Below are positions 38,537-48,278 of a DNA stretch of 64,000 nucleotides, piece by piece. Numbering within the stretch: the stretch's first letter is position 1; each line of letters opens with the position of its first letter. Position numbers and translations under genes: made by a program. The stretch lies in the NCBI RefSeq assembly GCF_963676665.1, contig NZ_OY781378.1, forward strand, positions 650,001-714,000. The letters are read 5' to 3'. This DNA is from an uncultured Tolumonas sp. (GTDB lineage: Bacteria; Pseudomonadota; Gammaproteobacteria; Enterobacterales; Aeromonadaceae). Under the pieces are notes generated by a model. It worked only from the letters and a program-made list of their open reading frames with translations, was not told the origin of the DNA and ran no database searches.

Positions 38537-39154
38537 CTAAAGCGATTTTTCTGCCATGTTCATTTGCTGACGGAGTAGTGGTGCCAGCATATCGCGGATC
38601 AAGGGTTGCGCTTTGGCTGTTGGATGAATGCCATCGTTAAACATCAATTCTGGTCTGGTAATGATCGATTCCAGAAAAAAAGGCAGCAGTGGTATACCTG
38701 TCTCTTCGGCTAACTGAGGGTAAATAGCTTCCAATCTGGTTATATAAGCAGCCCCGTAATTACGTGGAATTCTGATTTGCATCAGCAGTGGTTTCCCGCC
38801 CTGTTGCTGAATGAGCTGAATGGTCTTTTTCAGCGTTTGATAAGGCACTGCTGGTGGAAAACCTCGAATGCCATCATTGGCACCCAACTCAATTAACACC
38901 CAATCTGGTTTGTGATGTGACAGCAAGGCGGGTAAACGCGCTAAACCGTCCTGTGTAGTGCTGCCACTGATGCTACTGTTAATGATGGTGACGGGGAATT
39001 TCTCTTCTTTCCATTGTTTTTGCAGTAACACCGGCCAGCTTTGTTCTGCCGCCATCATATAGCCTGCACTCAGGCTGTCTCCAAGTATTAGTAGCGTGCT
39101 AGCATGGATAGAAAGTGAGCACATCGATAATAACATCAGCAGGATTCCTCTCAT
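38537..39154 (-). CDS. tesA: acyl-CoA thioesterase I / lysophospholipase L1
   Basis: TesA is a periplasmic SGNH hydrolase with thioesterase, protease I and lysophospholipase L1 activity. The 205-residue product has a signal peptide (MRGILLMLLSMCSLSIHAS), block I ILGDSLSAGY with the nucleophile Ser, block II Gly in SISGSTTQDGL, block III GANDGIRG, and block V DGIHPTAKAQ with catalytic Asp and His. GAGG lies 7 bases before ATG 39154. The start codon lies on the same CATG as the divergent ybbA start, so the two genes overlap by two bases at their 5' ends. Confidence 0.96.
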   Translation of the reverse strand: MRGILLMLLSMCSLSIHASTLLILGDSLSAGYMMAAEQSWPVLLQKQWKEEKFPVTIINSSISGSTTQDGLARLPALLSHHKPDWVLIELGANDGIRGFPPAVPYQTLKKTIQLIQQQGGKPLLMQIRIPRNYGAAYITRLEAIYPQLAEETGIPLLPFFLESIITRPELMFNDGIHPTAKAQPLIRDMLAPLLRQQMNMAEKSL

Positions 39155-39833
39155 GACGCAACCTCTTATCATACAGGTCAATAATTTGTCGCAGCGGGTT
39201 TCAGTTGGTAAAGAGCAGCTTACCATTCTTGATAAGATCCAGTTACAAGTTAAGTCAGGTGAGAGCCTTGCGATTGTTGGCGCCTCGGGTTCCGGTAAGT
39301 CAACATTACTGGGGATGTTGGCCGGGTTGGATATTCCCAGTGAAGGTGAAATATTTATAGCCGGACAAGCATTACATCAGATGGATGAAGAGCAACGGGC
39401 AAAATTGCGTTCCGAAAAAATTGGCTTTGTATTTCAGTCTTTTTTGTTGATTCCAGAACTTACCGCACTCGAAAACGTCATGTTACCGGCAGAATTGCGC
39501 GGCATTAAACAAGCACGTGAGTTAGCCACAACCTTGCTAAAAGCCGTTGGTTTGGGTGAACGATTACAACATAAACCCGCTAAATTATCGGGTGGTGAAC
39601 AACAGCGAGTTGCATTAGCCCGCGCGTTCATTGGTCAGCCAGCGTTATTACTCGCCGATGAACCCACCGGCAATTTAGATCAGCATACTGGTCAAAAGAT
39701 TGCCGATTTACTGTTTCGTATGAATAAAGAGTCAGGCTCTAGTCTGGTTATCGTGACGCATGATGTGGCATTAGCAACTCGCTGTCAGCGGCAAGTACAC
39801 ATGCATGCCGGGCGGTTGGAGGAGTCTCGATGA
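39153..39833 (+). CDS. ybbA: ABC transporter ATPase YbbA
   Basis: YbbA is the ATPase of a MacB/LolD-type ABC complex with YbbP; its substrate is not established, though the tesA linkage suggests lipid or envelope function. The 226-residue product has Walker A GASGSGKST, Q-loop VFQSFLLIPELTALENV, signature [14 protein letters not shown], Walker B LLLADEPTGNLD and H-loop VTHD. ATG 39153 is preceded by AGGA at 8 bases. It overlaps ybbP by 4 bases. Confidence 0.95.
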   Translation: MTQPLIIQVNNLSQRVSVGKEQLTILDKIQLQVKSGESLAIVGASGSGKSTLLGMLAGLDIPSEGEIFIAGQALHQMDEEQRAKLRSEKIGFVFQSFLLIPELTALENVMLPAELRGIKQARELATTLLKAVGLGERLQHKPAKLSGGEQQRVALARAFIGQPALLLADEPTGNLDQHTGQKIADLLFRMNKESGSSLVIVTHDVALATRCQRQVHMHAGRLEESR

Positions 39834-42265
39834 TTAAATTATTGTGGCGACTATTCTGCCGGATGGGGTGGCAAGGTGGCTTACAGTGGTTTGTGCTGGC
39901 GCTGGCCGTCTGCATCGCCTCCGTGCTGAGTGTCTCGCTGGTTTCTGATCGATTGACGCAAAGCCTGAAAGTTTCTGGCCGTGATTTTCTGGCGGCTGAT
40001 CGCGTCGTGGAATCGGCAAATCCATTGCCTGAGCTTTGGTTAAAACAAGCGCATGACAGCGGTTTGCAATTCACCCATACCACTGAATTTTCCACCATGC
40101 TGCTAGCGGGTGAACAGATGCAACTGGCGTCAGCGAAAGCGATTGAGAGTGGTTATCCTTTTTATGGTCATCTGGTGTTAGCGCCACAACAAGAAGTAGG
40201 CCCGGGAGAGCTTTGGCTTTCCCATCAACTCATATTGCTGTTACAAGTGAAATTGGGTGATGAAGTGCAATTGGGCTCAACTTCATTACGTGTCGCGGGC
40301 GAGTTACTGCAAGAACCCGATCAGAGTTTTAATCCCTTGGCGCTGGCACCACGAGCCTTGATGCATCAGCATGATTTAGGCGCAGCACAGGTCATCTTGC
40401 CGGGCAGCCGGGTTACTCATCGCTATCTGTTCCATGGTGCAGAATCAGCGTTGAATAACTGGGATGCTTGGTTAGTTACACGTTTACAACCAGGGCAGAA
40501 GCTATTAAAACCAGAACAAGCGAACCGTAATTTATCTCATCAATTAGAACGCAGTGAACGTTTCTTTCGGGTGGCCTCTTTACTCGGGTTATTACTCGGT
40601 GCCACGGCCATGAGTATTGCCATACAGCAATATGCGCGACAAACACAAAGTATGCTGGCGTTACTTAAAACTTTTGGCGCTTCTCGCCGACAGATCATGC
40701 AATTATTGGGTGGCTTATTAAGTCTGCTCACCTTGGCTGGCATTGCTATCGGTTGTCTGTTGGGCTGGCTGATTCACCGTTGGATGGTGTGGCAACTCGG
40801 CAGCGCCTTGCCACCTGATCTGGCTACACCTTCCTATCAACCCTTTATATTGGCATTTGTTTTAGGCGGCGCACTGGTTTCGTTACTGGTGTGTATCCCG
40901 CTGTGGCGTTTGCTGGATGTTCCTGCTTTACGTGTATTACGTCAGGAACAGGAAAGTCGTATTCCGGCATGGCTGGCGTTGCCACTGCTGATTATGGGTT
41001 TGTTATTCATCAACTTATTACTATTACAGGATACCAAACTGGTATTTAGTCTGCTGGGCGGGGTGATTGCCTTGATTATGGCGTTGGGGGGAATGGGTTA
41101 TTTATTATTACGCTTATTGCCGAAAGGTGTCACTGGCAGCAGTTTTTATCTGGCCGTTCAACACTGGCAACGGCAACCACTGGAAATCTTACATCAGTTA
41201 AGTGGCATTGCTTTATCACTGTTATTGCTGGGGGTGGTGATCAGTGTGCGCAGTGAAATTGTCAGTGGTTTTCAGACCTTTTTACCTGCCGATGCGCCCA
41301 ATCGTTTTATGATCAATATTCCCGATGCCGATAAACCGGCTCTCGAGCAGTTTTTGCAGCACCACAAGCTGGCTCATGCGCCGCTTTATCCGATTGTGCG
41401 GGGACGGTTGACGCACATTAATGATGAAGCGGTATCACAGCAAGATGAACAATCCGGACGGAAAGGCATTCACCGAGAGTTGACGATGACCGCCCAGGCT
41501 GAATTACCGGCAGATAGTCTGGTGGTCAGTGGTGACAGCTGGCAAGGCGCTATGACCGGGCAGGTATCGATAGAGCAAGGTGTTGCCACCGAGCTGAATA
41601 TTAAATTGCACGATCGTTTACGTTTTACTGTCGATGATCAAGTCTTCGAAGTCACTGTTCGCAATATTCGGCAAGTTGATTGGCAAAGTATGCGACCTAA
41701 TTTTTTCATGATTTTTTCACCGGATGTATTAAAACCGTTTGCGGTGAACTGGATGACAAGCTTGCGTGTTTCAGCTGCGCAATTACCGGATGAGATTGAG
41801 CTGGCTCGAACATTTCCCACGATCACAACACTCAATATCGATTCGTTACTGAATAAATTGCAAAGCGTGTTAGATAAATTAGCACGGGCAATGACATTAC
41901 TTATGTTGTTGGTGTCAGCGGCGGCGATATTGGTGCTACTGGTGCAATGGCAAGCCGGGTTACAACAACGACAAACCAGTTTGTTATTAATGCGCACTTT
42001 AGGTGCCCGACGTCAGCAACTGCGCGATATGTTGCACTGGCAGGCGATTCTGCTGGGCGGTTTTGCTGGAATTACCGCCGCGTTTAGTTGTGAGTTGATC
42101 CGCTGGTGGCTGCATGCCGAGTGGAGCGAGCAAGCATGGCAATGGTTACCTGTGCTGTGGTGGTTATTGCCATTAAGCGGTGCATCTACGGTTTTATTGG
42201 TATCGCAATTTACTTTACAACCATTATTACGGCGCACCTTAGCGGCAAGATTACGGGCGCTGTAA
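39830..42265 (+). CDS. ybbP: ABC transporter permease YbbP
   Basis: YbbP is the large permease partner of YbbA. The 811-residue protein has an N-terminal helix (GLQWFVLALAVCIASVLSVSL), a periplasmic domain, and two FtsX-type helical units: one around residues 245-360 (VASLLGLLLGATAMSIAI, LLTLAGIAIGCLLGWLI) and one at the C-terminus (LLMLLVSAAAILVLLVQW, MLHWQAILLGGFAGITAAF). Additional helices lie in between (WLALPLLIMGLLFINLLLL). Its start overlaps the ybbA stop (ATGA). It ends 4 bases from the converging yfcH. Confidence 0.94.
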   Translation: MIKLLWRLFCRMGWQGGLQWFVLALAVCIASVLSVSLVSDRLTQSLKVSGRDFLAADRVVESANPLPELWLKQAHDSGLQFTHTTEFSTMLLAGEQMQLASAKAIESGYPFYGHLVLAPQQEVGPGELWLSHQLILLLQVKLGDEVQLGSTSLRVAGELLQEPDQSFNPLALAPRALMHQHDLGAAQVILPGSRVTHRYLFHGAESALNNWDAWLVTRLQPGQKLLKPEQANRNLSHQLERSERFFRVASLLGLLLGATAMSIAIQQYARQTQSMLALLKTFGASRRQIMQLLGGLLSLLTLAGIAIGCLLGWLIHRWMVWQLGSALPPDLATPSYQPFILAFVLGGALVSLLVCIPLWRLLDVPALRVLRQEQESRIPAWLALPLLIMGLLFINLLLLQDTKLVFSLLGGVIALIMALGGMGYLLLRLLPKGVTGSSFYLAVQHWQRQPLEILHQLSGIALSLLLLGVVISVRSEIVSGFQTFLPADAPNRFMINIPDADKPALEQFLQHHKLAHAPLYPIVRGRLTHINDEAVSQQDEQSGRKGIHRELTMTAQAELPADSLVVSGDSWQGAMTGQVSIEQGVATELNIKLHDRLRFTVDDQVFEVTVRNIRQVDWQSMRPNFFMIFSPDVLKPFAVNWMTSLRVSAAQLPDEIELARTFPTITTLNIDSLLNKLQSVLDKLARAMTLLMLLVSAAAILVLLVQWQAGLQQRQTSLLLMRTLGARRQQLRDMLHWQAILLGGFAGITAAFSCELIRWWLHAEWSEQAWQWLPVLWWLLPLSGASTVLLVSQFTLQPLLRRTLAARLRAL

Positions 42266-42269
42266 GGCG

Positions 42270-43169
42270 TTAGTCCTCAAGTACATGATGCAGTGCTTCT
42301 GGCAAGGTTGGATAACGAAACTGGAAGCCAGCTTCCAGTAACCGAGTTGGTAGCACATTTTGGCCGTTCAGCAACAGATCGGCCATTTCGCCCAATAATA
42401 ATTTTAAGGCCCATGCAGGCGTATGCAGGAAATGAGGGCGGTGCAGTGCCTTTGCTAATGCAGCACTAAATTCAGCATTGCTGATCACATGTGGGGTGGT
42501 TGCATTATAAACCCCCGAGCAATGTGCGTTTTCCAGTAAAAATCGGATCACATAAACCAGATCGGTACGAGTGATCCAAGACACCATCTGTTTTCCGGAA
42601 CCAAGTGGCCCACCCAAACCCAACCAATATGCCGCCAGCATTTTAGCTAAGGCACCGCCTTGTGTGCCTAGCACTAAACCTATCCGAATAATGCAAACCC
42701 GACAGTTAAACGATGATGCTTGTTGTGCCAGCTCTTCCCAGTGCGCACAAACCCGGTTAGGAAAATCTGTTTGTGTGGGAACAAAATGTTCATCTAACGG
42801 TTCTGTTCCCTGAGCGCCATAAAAACCGATTGCTGAGGCATTGATCCAGATCCGAGGTGTCGGAGTGCTATTTTTTAGTTTTGTCAGCAAGGCTTCCGTG
42901 ATCAGCCAGCGGCTTTCACTGATACGGCGTTTTTGTTCCACACTCCAGCGTTTAGCGGCCAGCGACTCACCGGCTAAATTAATAATAGCATCCACACCAT
43001 CGAGGGAATTTAGCTGTTCCAGTTGGATAACTTTAGAGTTATCCACAGCCAATCGCTTAGCTGCTAACGTTGGTCGTCGGCTAACCAATAATAGTTCATG
43101 ATCTGTCCGTAATAAATTGACTAAAGATTGACCAATAAAACCGCTGGCACCAGTGATCAGGATCTTCAT
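42270..43169 (-). CDS. yfcH: TIGR01777-family NAD(P)-binding epimerase-like protein YfcH
   Basis: This is an extended short-chain dehydrogenase of unknown substrate. The 299-residue product has the Rossmann motif ITGASGFIG at the N-terminus, NLAGESLAAKRWS, the active-site region NASAIGFYG with Tyr, IRIGLVLGTQGGALAKM, and the C-terminal LPTRLLEAGFQFRYPTLPEAL typical of the family. A perfect DnaA box sequence lies inside the coding region at 43039-43047, which may be chance. Confidence 0.93.
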   Translation of the reverse strand: MKILITGASGFIGQSLVNLLRTDHELLLVSRRPTLAAKRLAVDNSKVIQLEQLNSLDGVDAIINLAGESLAAKRWSVEQKRRISESRWLITEALLTKLKNSTPTPRIWINASAIGFYGAQGTEPLDEHFVPTQTDFPNRVCAHWEELAQQASSFNCRVCIIRIGLVLGTQGGALAKMLAAYWLGLGGPLGSGKQMVSWITRTDLVYVIRFLLENAHCSGVYNATTPHVISNAEFSAALAKALHRPHFLHTPAWALKLLLGEMADLLLNGQNVLPTRLLEAGFQFRYPTLPEALHHVLED

Positions 43170-43514
43170 ATGACCGCCTTGCTGATAAAGTGAGCAATTC
43201 GCAGAGCGAGAGACTGTAATCAGTATGTCGGATATGCGTATTCAGATGTTTTTTTCTTCAGATCACGATTTCAATTCATTGATCTTATCCACATTTCCTG
43301 TGGATTGATCTGTTAGCAACAGGCTGAGAAACAGTGATTATAGAAAAAAAGAACATGTCGCTACATCTATCATCGATTGAGCTGACTACGAGTTGCTGAA
43401 ATTTCGCATCCAGATCACAAATAACTCATTCTAAATAATTTTTTATATTGAGATATTTGGATACAAAAATGAAAGAAGGGGGAGGCAGTATTTGGGGGCT
43501 GAGTTGGCTTACGG
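43170..43514. other. intergenic region with a DnaA box and small hairpin
   Basis: This 345-base gap between two minus-strand genes has no supported ORF. A perfect DnaA box TTATCCACA lies at 43285-43293 and forms a 7-bp stem ATCCACA-TTTCC-TGTGGAT with the bases to 43305. The rest is AT-rich with nothing I can interpret. No clear promoter for yfcH was found. Confidence 0.4.
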
Positions 43515-43928
43515 TTAAATGTGTTGTTTTATGTGCGTTTTAGGATCTTTAAACTTGATGGGGCGATAAACATGGCATCTATACACATAACGTTTAGTGG
43601 CACAGTACAAAGCCCACAAGATAAGCATCCCCCCGGCAATCATAAAGTAGGGTTGCTGAGTGTTACGGAGCAAGATGATCCCGATAAATAGATGGATGAA
43701 TGGCAATATTTCATAAAGTAATTCGGGGAAAAATAATAAGGTGTGCACAATGATGTTTTGGTCATCGGTACGCCGATATTCAGAACGCATCATCCACGTA
43801 ATGGCCCCAGCCCAAAAGAATAAAACGGCAGAAAACAACAACAAAAATCCGTGAGCCATGTTTAACAACAAGGTTCCCCAAAATAGGCAGATGATAGGTA
43901 GCATTTCATAGAGCAGTGTGGGCAACAT
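43515..43928 (-). CDS. uncharacterised four-helix membrane protein with internal duplication
   Basis: I do not recognise this 137-residue protein. It has four predicted transmembrane helices arranged as two similar halves. LLYEMLPIICLFWGTLLL at residues 5-22 matches LLYEILPFIHLFIGIILL at about residues 70-87, and each is followed by a short loop and a second helix with a W (FFWAGAITWMM; LILWALYCATK). Basic and polar residues follow each half (RSEYRRTDDQN; KRYVYRCHVYRP). The C-terminal tail is rich in Lys and His. No signal peptide or catalytic motif is visible. A ribosome site (AAGAG) is weak. The gene is monocistronic between yfcH and pta. The duplicated half suggests a small channel, transporter or scaffold, but this is only inference. 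Confidence 0.7.
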   Translation of the reverse strand: MLPTLLYEMLPIICLFWGTLLLNMAHGFLLLFSAVLFFWAGAITWMMRSEYRRTDDQNIIVHTLLFFPELLYEILPFIHLFIGIILLRNTQQPYFMIAGGMLILWALYCATKRYVYRCHVYRPIKFKDPKTHIKQHI

Positions 43929-44098
43929 ACAGAGCTCTTTATTTTGTTGACCCGTGCATTAAATATAGCTGATCGGTAATCGAGTTGAGTGTTTTTTGCT
44001 CAACGTCGTACATTGGTTATCTGAATATTTTTCTTGAATGGCCGTTGGTTAATAGAGTTTATCTGCTCCAGATGCCTGACGATTATTCCGATTAAATA

Positions 44099-44124
44099 AA
44101 AAAGCCCTGTTTTCACAGGGCTTT
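44099..44124 (-). terminator. pta terminator
   Basis: On the minus strand, AAAGCCCTGT-GAAA-ACAGGGCTTT is followed by TTTATTT, 22 bases after the pta stop. Confidence 0.9.
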
Positions 44125-44145
44125 CGGAATAACTACAAAACAGAA

Positions 44146-46302
44146 TTAATCCTGATTTTGTGTTGCCTGAATACCAGTCAGCGCGATGGTATAAACGATA
44201 TCGTCAACCAGTGCACCACGAGACAAGTCATTCACCGGTTTACGCATACCTTGCAGCATCGGGCCGATAGAGACCAGATCAGCAGAACGCTGTACTGCTT
44301 TGTAAGTCGTGTTACCAGTGTTCAGATCTGGGAAGACGAACACAGTCGCTTGACCAGCAACCGGCGAGTTCGGTGCTTTAGACAGTGCAACGTCGGCCAT
44401 CACTGCAGCGTCATATTGCAGTGGACCGTCGATGATCAGATCAGGACGTTTTTCCTTCGCAATACGAGTTGCTTCGCGCACTTTATCAACATCCGCACCA
44501 GTACCAGAAGTACCAGTAGAATAAGAGATCATGGCAACGCGAGGCTCAATGCCAAATGCAGTCGCAGAGTCTGCTGATTGGATAGCAATTTCTGCCAGCT
44601 GTTCTGCGTTTGGATCTGGGTTGATCGCGCAGTCGCCATAGACCAGAACCTGATCAGGCAACAGCATGAAGAACACAGAAGAAACCAGAGAACTGCCTGG
44701 TGCTGTTTTGATGATCTGCAGCGGAGGACGGATAGTATTGGCGGTGGTATGTACCGCACCAGAGACCAGACCGTCAACTTCGCCACGTTCCAGCATCAAA
44801 GTACCTAACACCACGTTGTCTTCCAGCTGTTCTCGGGCAACAACTTCAGTGATACCTTTGCTCTTACGCAGCTCTACCAGACGTGGTACATAACGTTCAC
44901 GCGCTTCAACTGGGTCGATGATTTCAACTACATCGCTCAGTATCACACCTTGTTGTTCAGCAACACGACGAATTTCATCCGGGTTACCGATCAGAACCGG
45001 ACGGGCAATACCACGTTCGGCACAGATGGCAGCAGCTTTAATTGTACGCGGCTCATCACCTTCCGGCAGCACGATACGTTTGTTTGCTTTACGTGCACGC
45101 TCAGTCAGCTGGTAGCGGAATGCTGGTGGGCTCAGACGACGAGGATGGCTAGACTCAGAAGTCAGCGATTCTAACCAATGTTTGTCGATATGACCGGCCA
45201 CATAGTCTTGTACCAGTTCAATACGCGCGTTATCGTCAATCGGAATTTCAACGTTGAAATTCTGCAGGCTGACTGCCGTTTGCCAGGTGTTGGTGTCGAT
45301 CATCAGGATTGGCAGACCAGTCTGCATTGCCTGTTGGCACAATGCCATTACTTGTGGCTCAGGATGGTAACCACCAGTCAGCAGCAATGCGCCCAGCTTA
45401 ACGCCGTTCATTGCAGACAGACAGGCAGAGACAATCACATCAGAACGGTCGCCGGAAGTAACTAACAGGCTACCTGGTTTGAAGTGCTGCACCATGTTAT
45501 GAATAGAACGCGCGCAGAAAGTCACAATGTTCAGACGGCGAGTATAGATTTCACCTTCATTGATGATTTTGGCGTTCAGATGACGAGCCAGATCAATCGC
45601 ACGCGGTGCAATTAACTGTGCATTCCATGGAATACAACCCAGGATCTGCAATGGTGATTTACCAAAGAATTGCAGAATTTCTAACGGATTGCCGCCGCTG
45701 TCACCAGTGTGGTGCGCTTCAAACATCTCAGTCAGATCTGGGCGGGTAATGCCGTGTTCATCAACAGGCGCACCGACTTTGTTAATGATGCAACCAACGA
45801 TACGTTTGCTGTTCGCACCACCGAAGTTGGCGCAAGCCAGTTCGATGCTTTCTTTCAGCTTCTGGCTGGAGTAATTACCCGGATGGGTTACCAGTACGAT
45901 GTCTGCGTCCAGTGCGGTCGCAATCTCATGGTTCAATTTATTCGCGAATGGTTGCTTATCAACAGGCACCAAGCCTTCGATCACCACCACTTCGGCACCA
46001 CTCTCTATGATGTGTCTTTCATAGAGTGCGACAATCTCTTCTAACAGAATTGCGCTGTCGTTAGACGTGATCATATTCGCTGCATATTGCAGGGAGAGTG
46101 GTTCAGGAGGTGTGATGTTTGAACCGGCACGAATGACGGCAGTTGATGTTTCTGGGCCAGATTGGCCAGGTCTCGGTTGAGCTACCGGTTTAAAAAAGCT
46201 TACGTTAACGCCATGACGCTCCATTGCCCGGACCATGCCCAGACTTACAGAGGTGACGCCAACGCCGGTGCCAATCGGGATAAGCATGATTGTACGAGCC
46301 AC
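44146..46302 (-). CDS. pta: phosphate acetyltransferase
   Basis: Pta converts acetyl-CoA and phosphate to acetyl phosphate, the step before AckA. The 718-residue protein has the long enterobacterial form. An N-terminal P-loop-like BioD domain is at the start ([20 protein letters not shown]), a DRTGG domain lies in the middle ([22 protein letters not shown]), and the C-terminal catalytic domain begins near residue 390 ([32 protein letters not shown]). The catalytic region includes [27 protein letters not shown] and [11 protein letters not shown]. It lies 76 bases after ackA, with a hairpin between them. Confidence 0.97.
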   Translation of the reverse strand: MARTIMLIPIGTGVGVTSVSLGMVRAMERHGVNVSFFKPVAQPRPGQSGPETSTAVIRAGSNITPPEPLSLQYAANMITSNDSAILLEEIVALYERHIIESGAEVVVIEGLVPVDKQPFANKLNHEIATALDADIVLVTHPGNYSSQKLKESIELACANFGGANSKRIVGCIINKVGAPVDEHGITRPDLTEMFEAHHTGDSGGNPLEILQFFGKSPLQILGCIPWNAQLIAPRAIDLARHLNAKIINEGEIYTRRLNIVTFCARSIHNMVQHFKPGSLLVTSGDRSDVIVSACLSAMNGVKLGALLLTGGYHPEPQVMALCQQAMQTGLPILMIDTNTWQTAVSLQNFNVEIPIDDNARIELVQDYVAGHIDKHWLESLTSESSHPRRLSPPAFRYQLTERARKANKRIVLPEGDEPRTIKAAAICAERGIARPVLIGNPDEIRRVAEQQGVILSDVVEIIDPVEARERYVPRLVELRKSKGITEVVAREQLEDNVVLGTLMLERGEVDGLVSGAVHTTANTIRPPLQIIKTAPGSSLVSSVFFMLLPDQVLVYGDCAINPDPNAEQLAEIAIQSADSATAFGIEPRVAMISYSTGTSGTGADVDKVREATRIAKEKRPDLIIDGPLQYDAAVMADVALSKAPNSPVAGQATVFVFPDLNTGNTTYKAVQRSADLVSIGPMLQGMRKPVNDLSRGALVDDIVYTIALTGIQATQNQD

Positions 46303-46337
46303 TTAATATCCCCTTGTTTCGACGGTTTATCTACTAA

Positions 46338-46363
46338 TGAAAAGGCTGCCCGTAGGCAGCCTT
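46338..46363 (-). terminator. hairpin between ackA and pta
   Basis: On the minus strand, AAGGCTGCC-TACG-GGCAGCCTT is followed by TTCATT. It could reduce read-through into pta, giving unequal expression of the two enzymes. Confidence 0.7.
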
Positions 46364-46378
46364 GAGTATTCTATCTTA

Positions 46379-47575
46379 TCAGGCGACCAAATTCGCCGCA
46401 TCTCGTGCAATCACCCACTCTTCGTTCGTAGGGATCACCATGGCAACCGTGCTGCCTGGTTCAGAGATGATACCCTGTTTACCAAAGCGAGTGGCAAGGT
46501 TGGCTTCGGTGCTGACTTTAAAGCCCAGCAGACCGAGACGATTTAACGTCAACTCACGAATAGGCGCGGAATTTTCACCAATACCGCCGGTGAAGACTAC
46601 AGCATCTAAACGTCCATCCAATGCAGCGGTGTAACTAGCAATGTATTTTGCCAGACGATAGCAGTAAATATCCATCGCTCGTTTCGCTTCTTCTTTACTT
46701 TCGTAGTTATCTTCGACAAAACGGCAGTCACTGGTCTCTTGTGTCAGGCCTAGCAGGCCAGATTCTTTGGTCAGGATCTTGTGAATATCATCCAGACTCA
46801 TTCCCAGCGCATCATGCAGATGGAAAATGATCGCCGGATCGATATCACCACAACGGGTGCCCATCACCAGACCTTCCAGCGGTGTCATCCCCATTGAGGT
46901 ATCAACAGAATGGCCACCTTTGATTGCACACACCGAACCACCGTTACCCAGATGACAGTTGATGATGTTCAACTCTTCAACTGGCTTATTGAGTATTTCA
47001 GCCGCTTTCAGGCTGATATAGTAGTGGCTGGTACCATGCATACCATAACGGCGGATACCGTTGTCGGTGTATAGCTGATAAGGCAGTGCATACAGATAAG
47101 CCTGTTCCGGCATGGTCTGATGGAATGCTGTATCGAACACGGCAACATTTGGTAATGATGGGAATGCTTGCTTAGCGGCACTGATCCCAACCAAGTGCGC
47201 AGGGTTATGCAGTGGTGCTAATGTGCTGCAATCTTCAATGCCTTTTACCACATCGTCATCAATCACAACTGATTGAGTAAACTTCTCGCCACCATGAACG
47301 ACGCGATGACCGATAGCGATCAACTCAGCTGCCAGTTCTGGTTTGTTCGGCAGGATGGTCTGTACGATAAAATCAAGGGCTTCCTGATGAGCGGCACCCA
47401 CACCTAAATCGGCGCTGCCTTTTACTCCATCCAGTTTCCACTTGATTCTGGCGTCATCGAGGTGTAAACATTCGGCAATGCCTGAGAGTTTTTCATCACC
47501 AGAGGTGGCGTCAAGCACGGCAAATTTCAAAGAAGAACTGCCGCAGTTAAGTACAAGAACCAACTTGTCACTCAT
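46379..47575 (-). CDS. ackA: acetate kinase
   Basis: AckA converts acetyl phosphate and ADP to acetate and ATP, the main fermentation ATP step. The 398-residue product has the ASKHA-fold motifs [14 protein letters not shown] at the N-terminus, [10 protein letters not shown], the phosphate/catalytic segment [11 protein letters not shown], and [14 protein letters not shown] near the end. Length matches E. coli AckA (400). It is the first gene of ackA-pta. An inverted repeat with an ArcA-like direct repeat lies about 45-66 bases upstream. Confidence 0.98.
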   Translation of the reverse strand: MSDKLVLVLNCGSSSLKFAVLDATSGDEKLSGIAECLHLDDARIKWKLDGVKGSADLGVGAAHQEALDFIVQTILPNKPELAAELIAIGHRVVHGGEKFTQSVVIDDDVVKGIEDCSTLAPLHNPAHLVGISAAKQAFPSLPNVAVFDTAFHQTMPEQAYLYALPYQLYTDNGIRRYGMHGTSHYYISLKAAEILNKPVEELNIINCHLGNGGSVCAIKGGHSVDTSMGMTPLEGLVMGTRCGDIDPAIIFHLHDALGMSLDDIHKILTKESGLLGLTQETSDCRFVEDNYESKEEAKRAMDIYCYRLAKYIASYTAALDGRLDAVVFTGGIGENSAPIRELTLNRLGLLGFKVSTEANLATRFGKQGIISEPGSTVAMVIPTNEEWVIARDAANLVA

Positions 47576-47619
47576 TCACTAATCCTAAATTATGGGTTTC
47601 TAACAATACAGTTACGGAT

Positions 47620-47641
47620 ATGTTTAAAATTTGTTAAACAT
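47620..47641 (-). promoter_or_regulatory. inverted repeat / ArcA-like element before ackA
   Basis: ATGTTTAA (47620-47627) and TTAAACAT (47634-47641) form a perfect 8-bp inverted repeat. Within it, GTTTA and GTTAA are 11 bases apart, one mismatch from the ArcA-P direct-repeat pattern GTTAA-N6-GTTAA. It lies upstream of a fermentation gene, which fits, but the assignment is inference. Confidence 0.4.
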
Positions 47642-47855
47642 AGGCGGCAAATATAGCATATGCTTATGTCAGGATCCCACTGTTTACCACTTATTCGGGT
47701 AATCACTAAACCCTGACTAAGAGGTGTATATTTTCTGTTAAAACGCTGTAGCGTTAAGGCGCGAAGAATACAGTGGAAGCCTGAAAACCACAAAGATTTC
47801 TTATTTACTTAACTGTGAGTTAAAGTTAGAAAATTGGCGGAAAGGGGGAAGTAGT

Positions 47856-48278
47856 ATGAAATCTTTCGGCAAGACTCTGACACATGGTTCTGACTATTCT
47901 TCTGTCTGGCCTTCACAACCCGAACTCGCGCCTATTTTCCCTGAGCAACGTGTGATTTATCTGCTCAATTGGGGGAAGCGAATTATCCCTGCATTGATTG
48001 TCTTGAGTGGTTGTTTGCAATTGCAGTGGGGGAATGCGGCACATTGGCCAACGTTCATTGCAAGTTGTCTGTTTGCGTTGAGTTTACCGGTACAGGGGTA
48101 TTACTGGCTGGGACGACGGGCGGATACGCAATTGCCACCCTCGTTGTCTCGTTGGTACTTTGATATTAATCAGAAGATGAATTGCACACCAGCAGTCAAC
48201 CGACCCAGTTATTTTGACTTGGCAACAACACTGCGCAAAGCATTTGAGCAACTGGATCGGGTGTTTTTGTTTCAGTAA
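47856..48278 (+). CDS. yfbV: UPF0208 membrane protein YfbV
   Basis: YfbV is a small inner-membrane protein; in E. coli it affects chromosome macrodomain behaviour near the terminus. The 140-residue product has two transmembrane helices (IPALIVLSGCLQLQWG and FIASCLFALSLPVQGYYWLG) and the family segments YLLNWGKRIIPAL and LGRRADTQLPPSL. It is divergent from ackA, the same neighbourhood as in E. coli. Its stop codon abuts the converging pflA stop with no gap. Confidence 0.93.
   Translation: MKSFGKTLTHGSDYSSVWPSQPELAPIFPEQRVIYLLNWGKRIIPALIVLSGCLQLQWGNAAHWPTFIASCLFALSLPVQGYYWLGRRADTQLPPSLSRWYFDINQKMNCTPAVNRPSYFDLATTLRKAFEQLDRVFLFQ

Noticed and set aside
47590-47793. 67-codon minus-strand ORF upstream of ackA
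   Set aside because: It lies in the ackA promoter region over the ArcA-like repeat and has no recognisable features.
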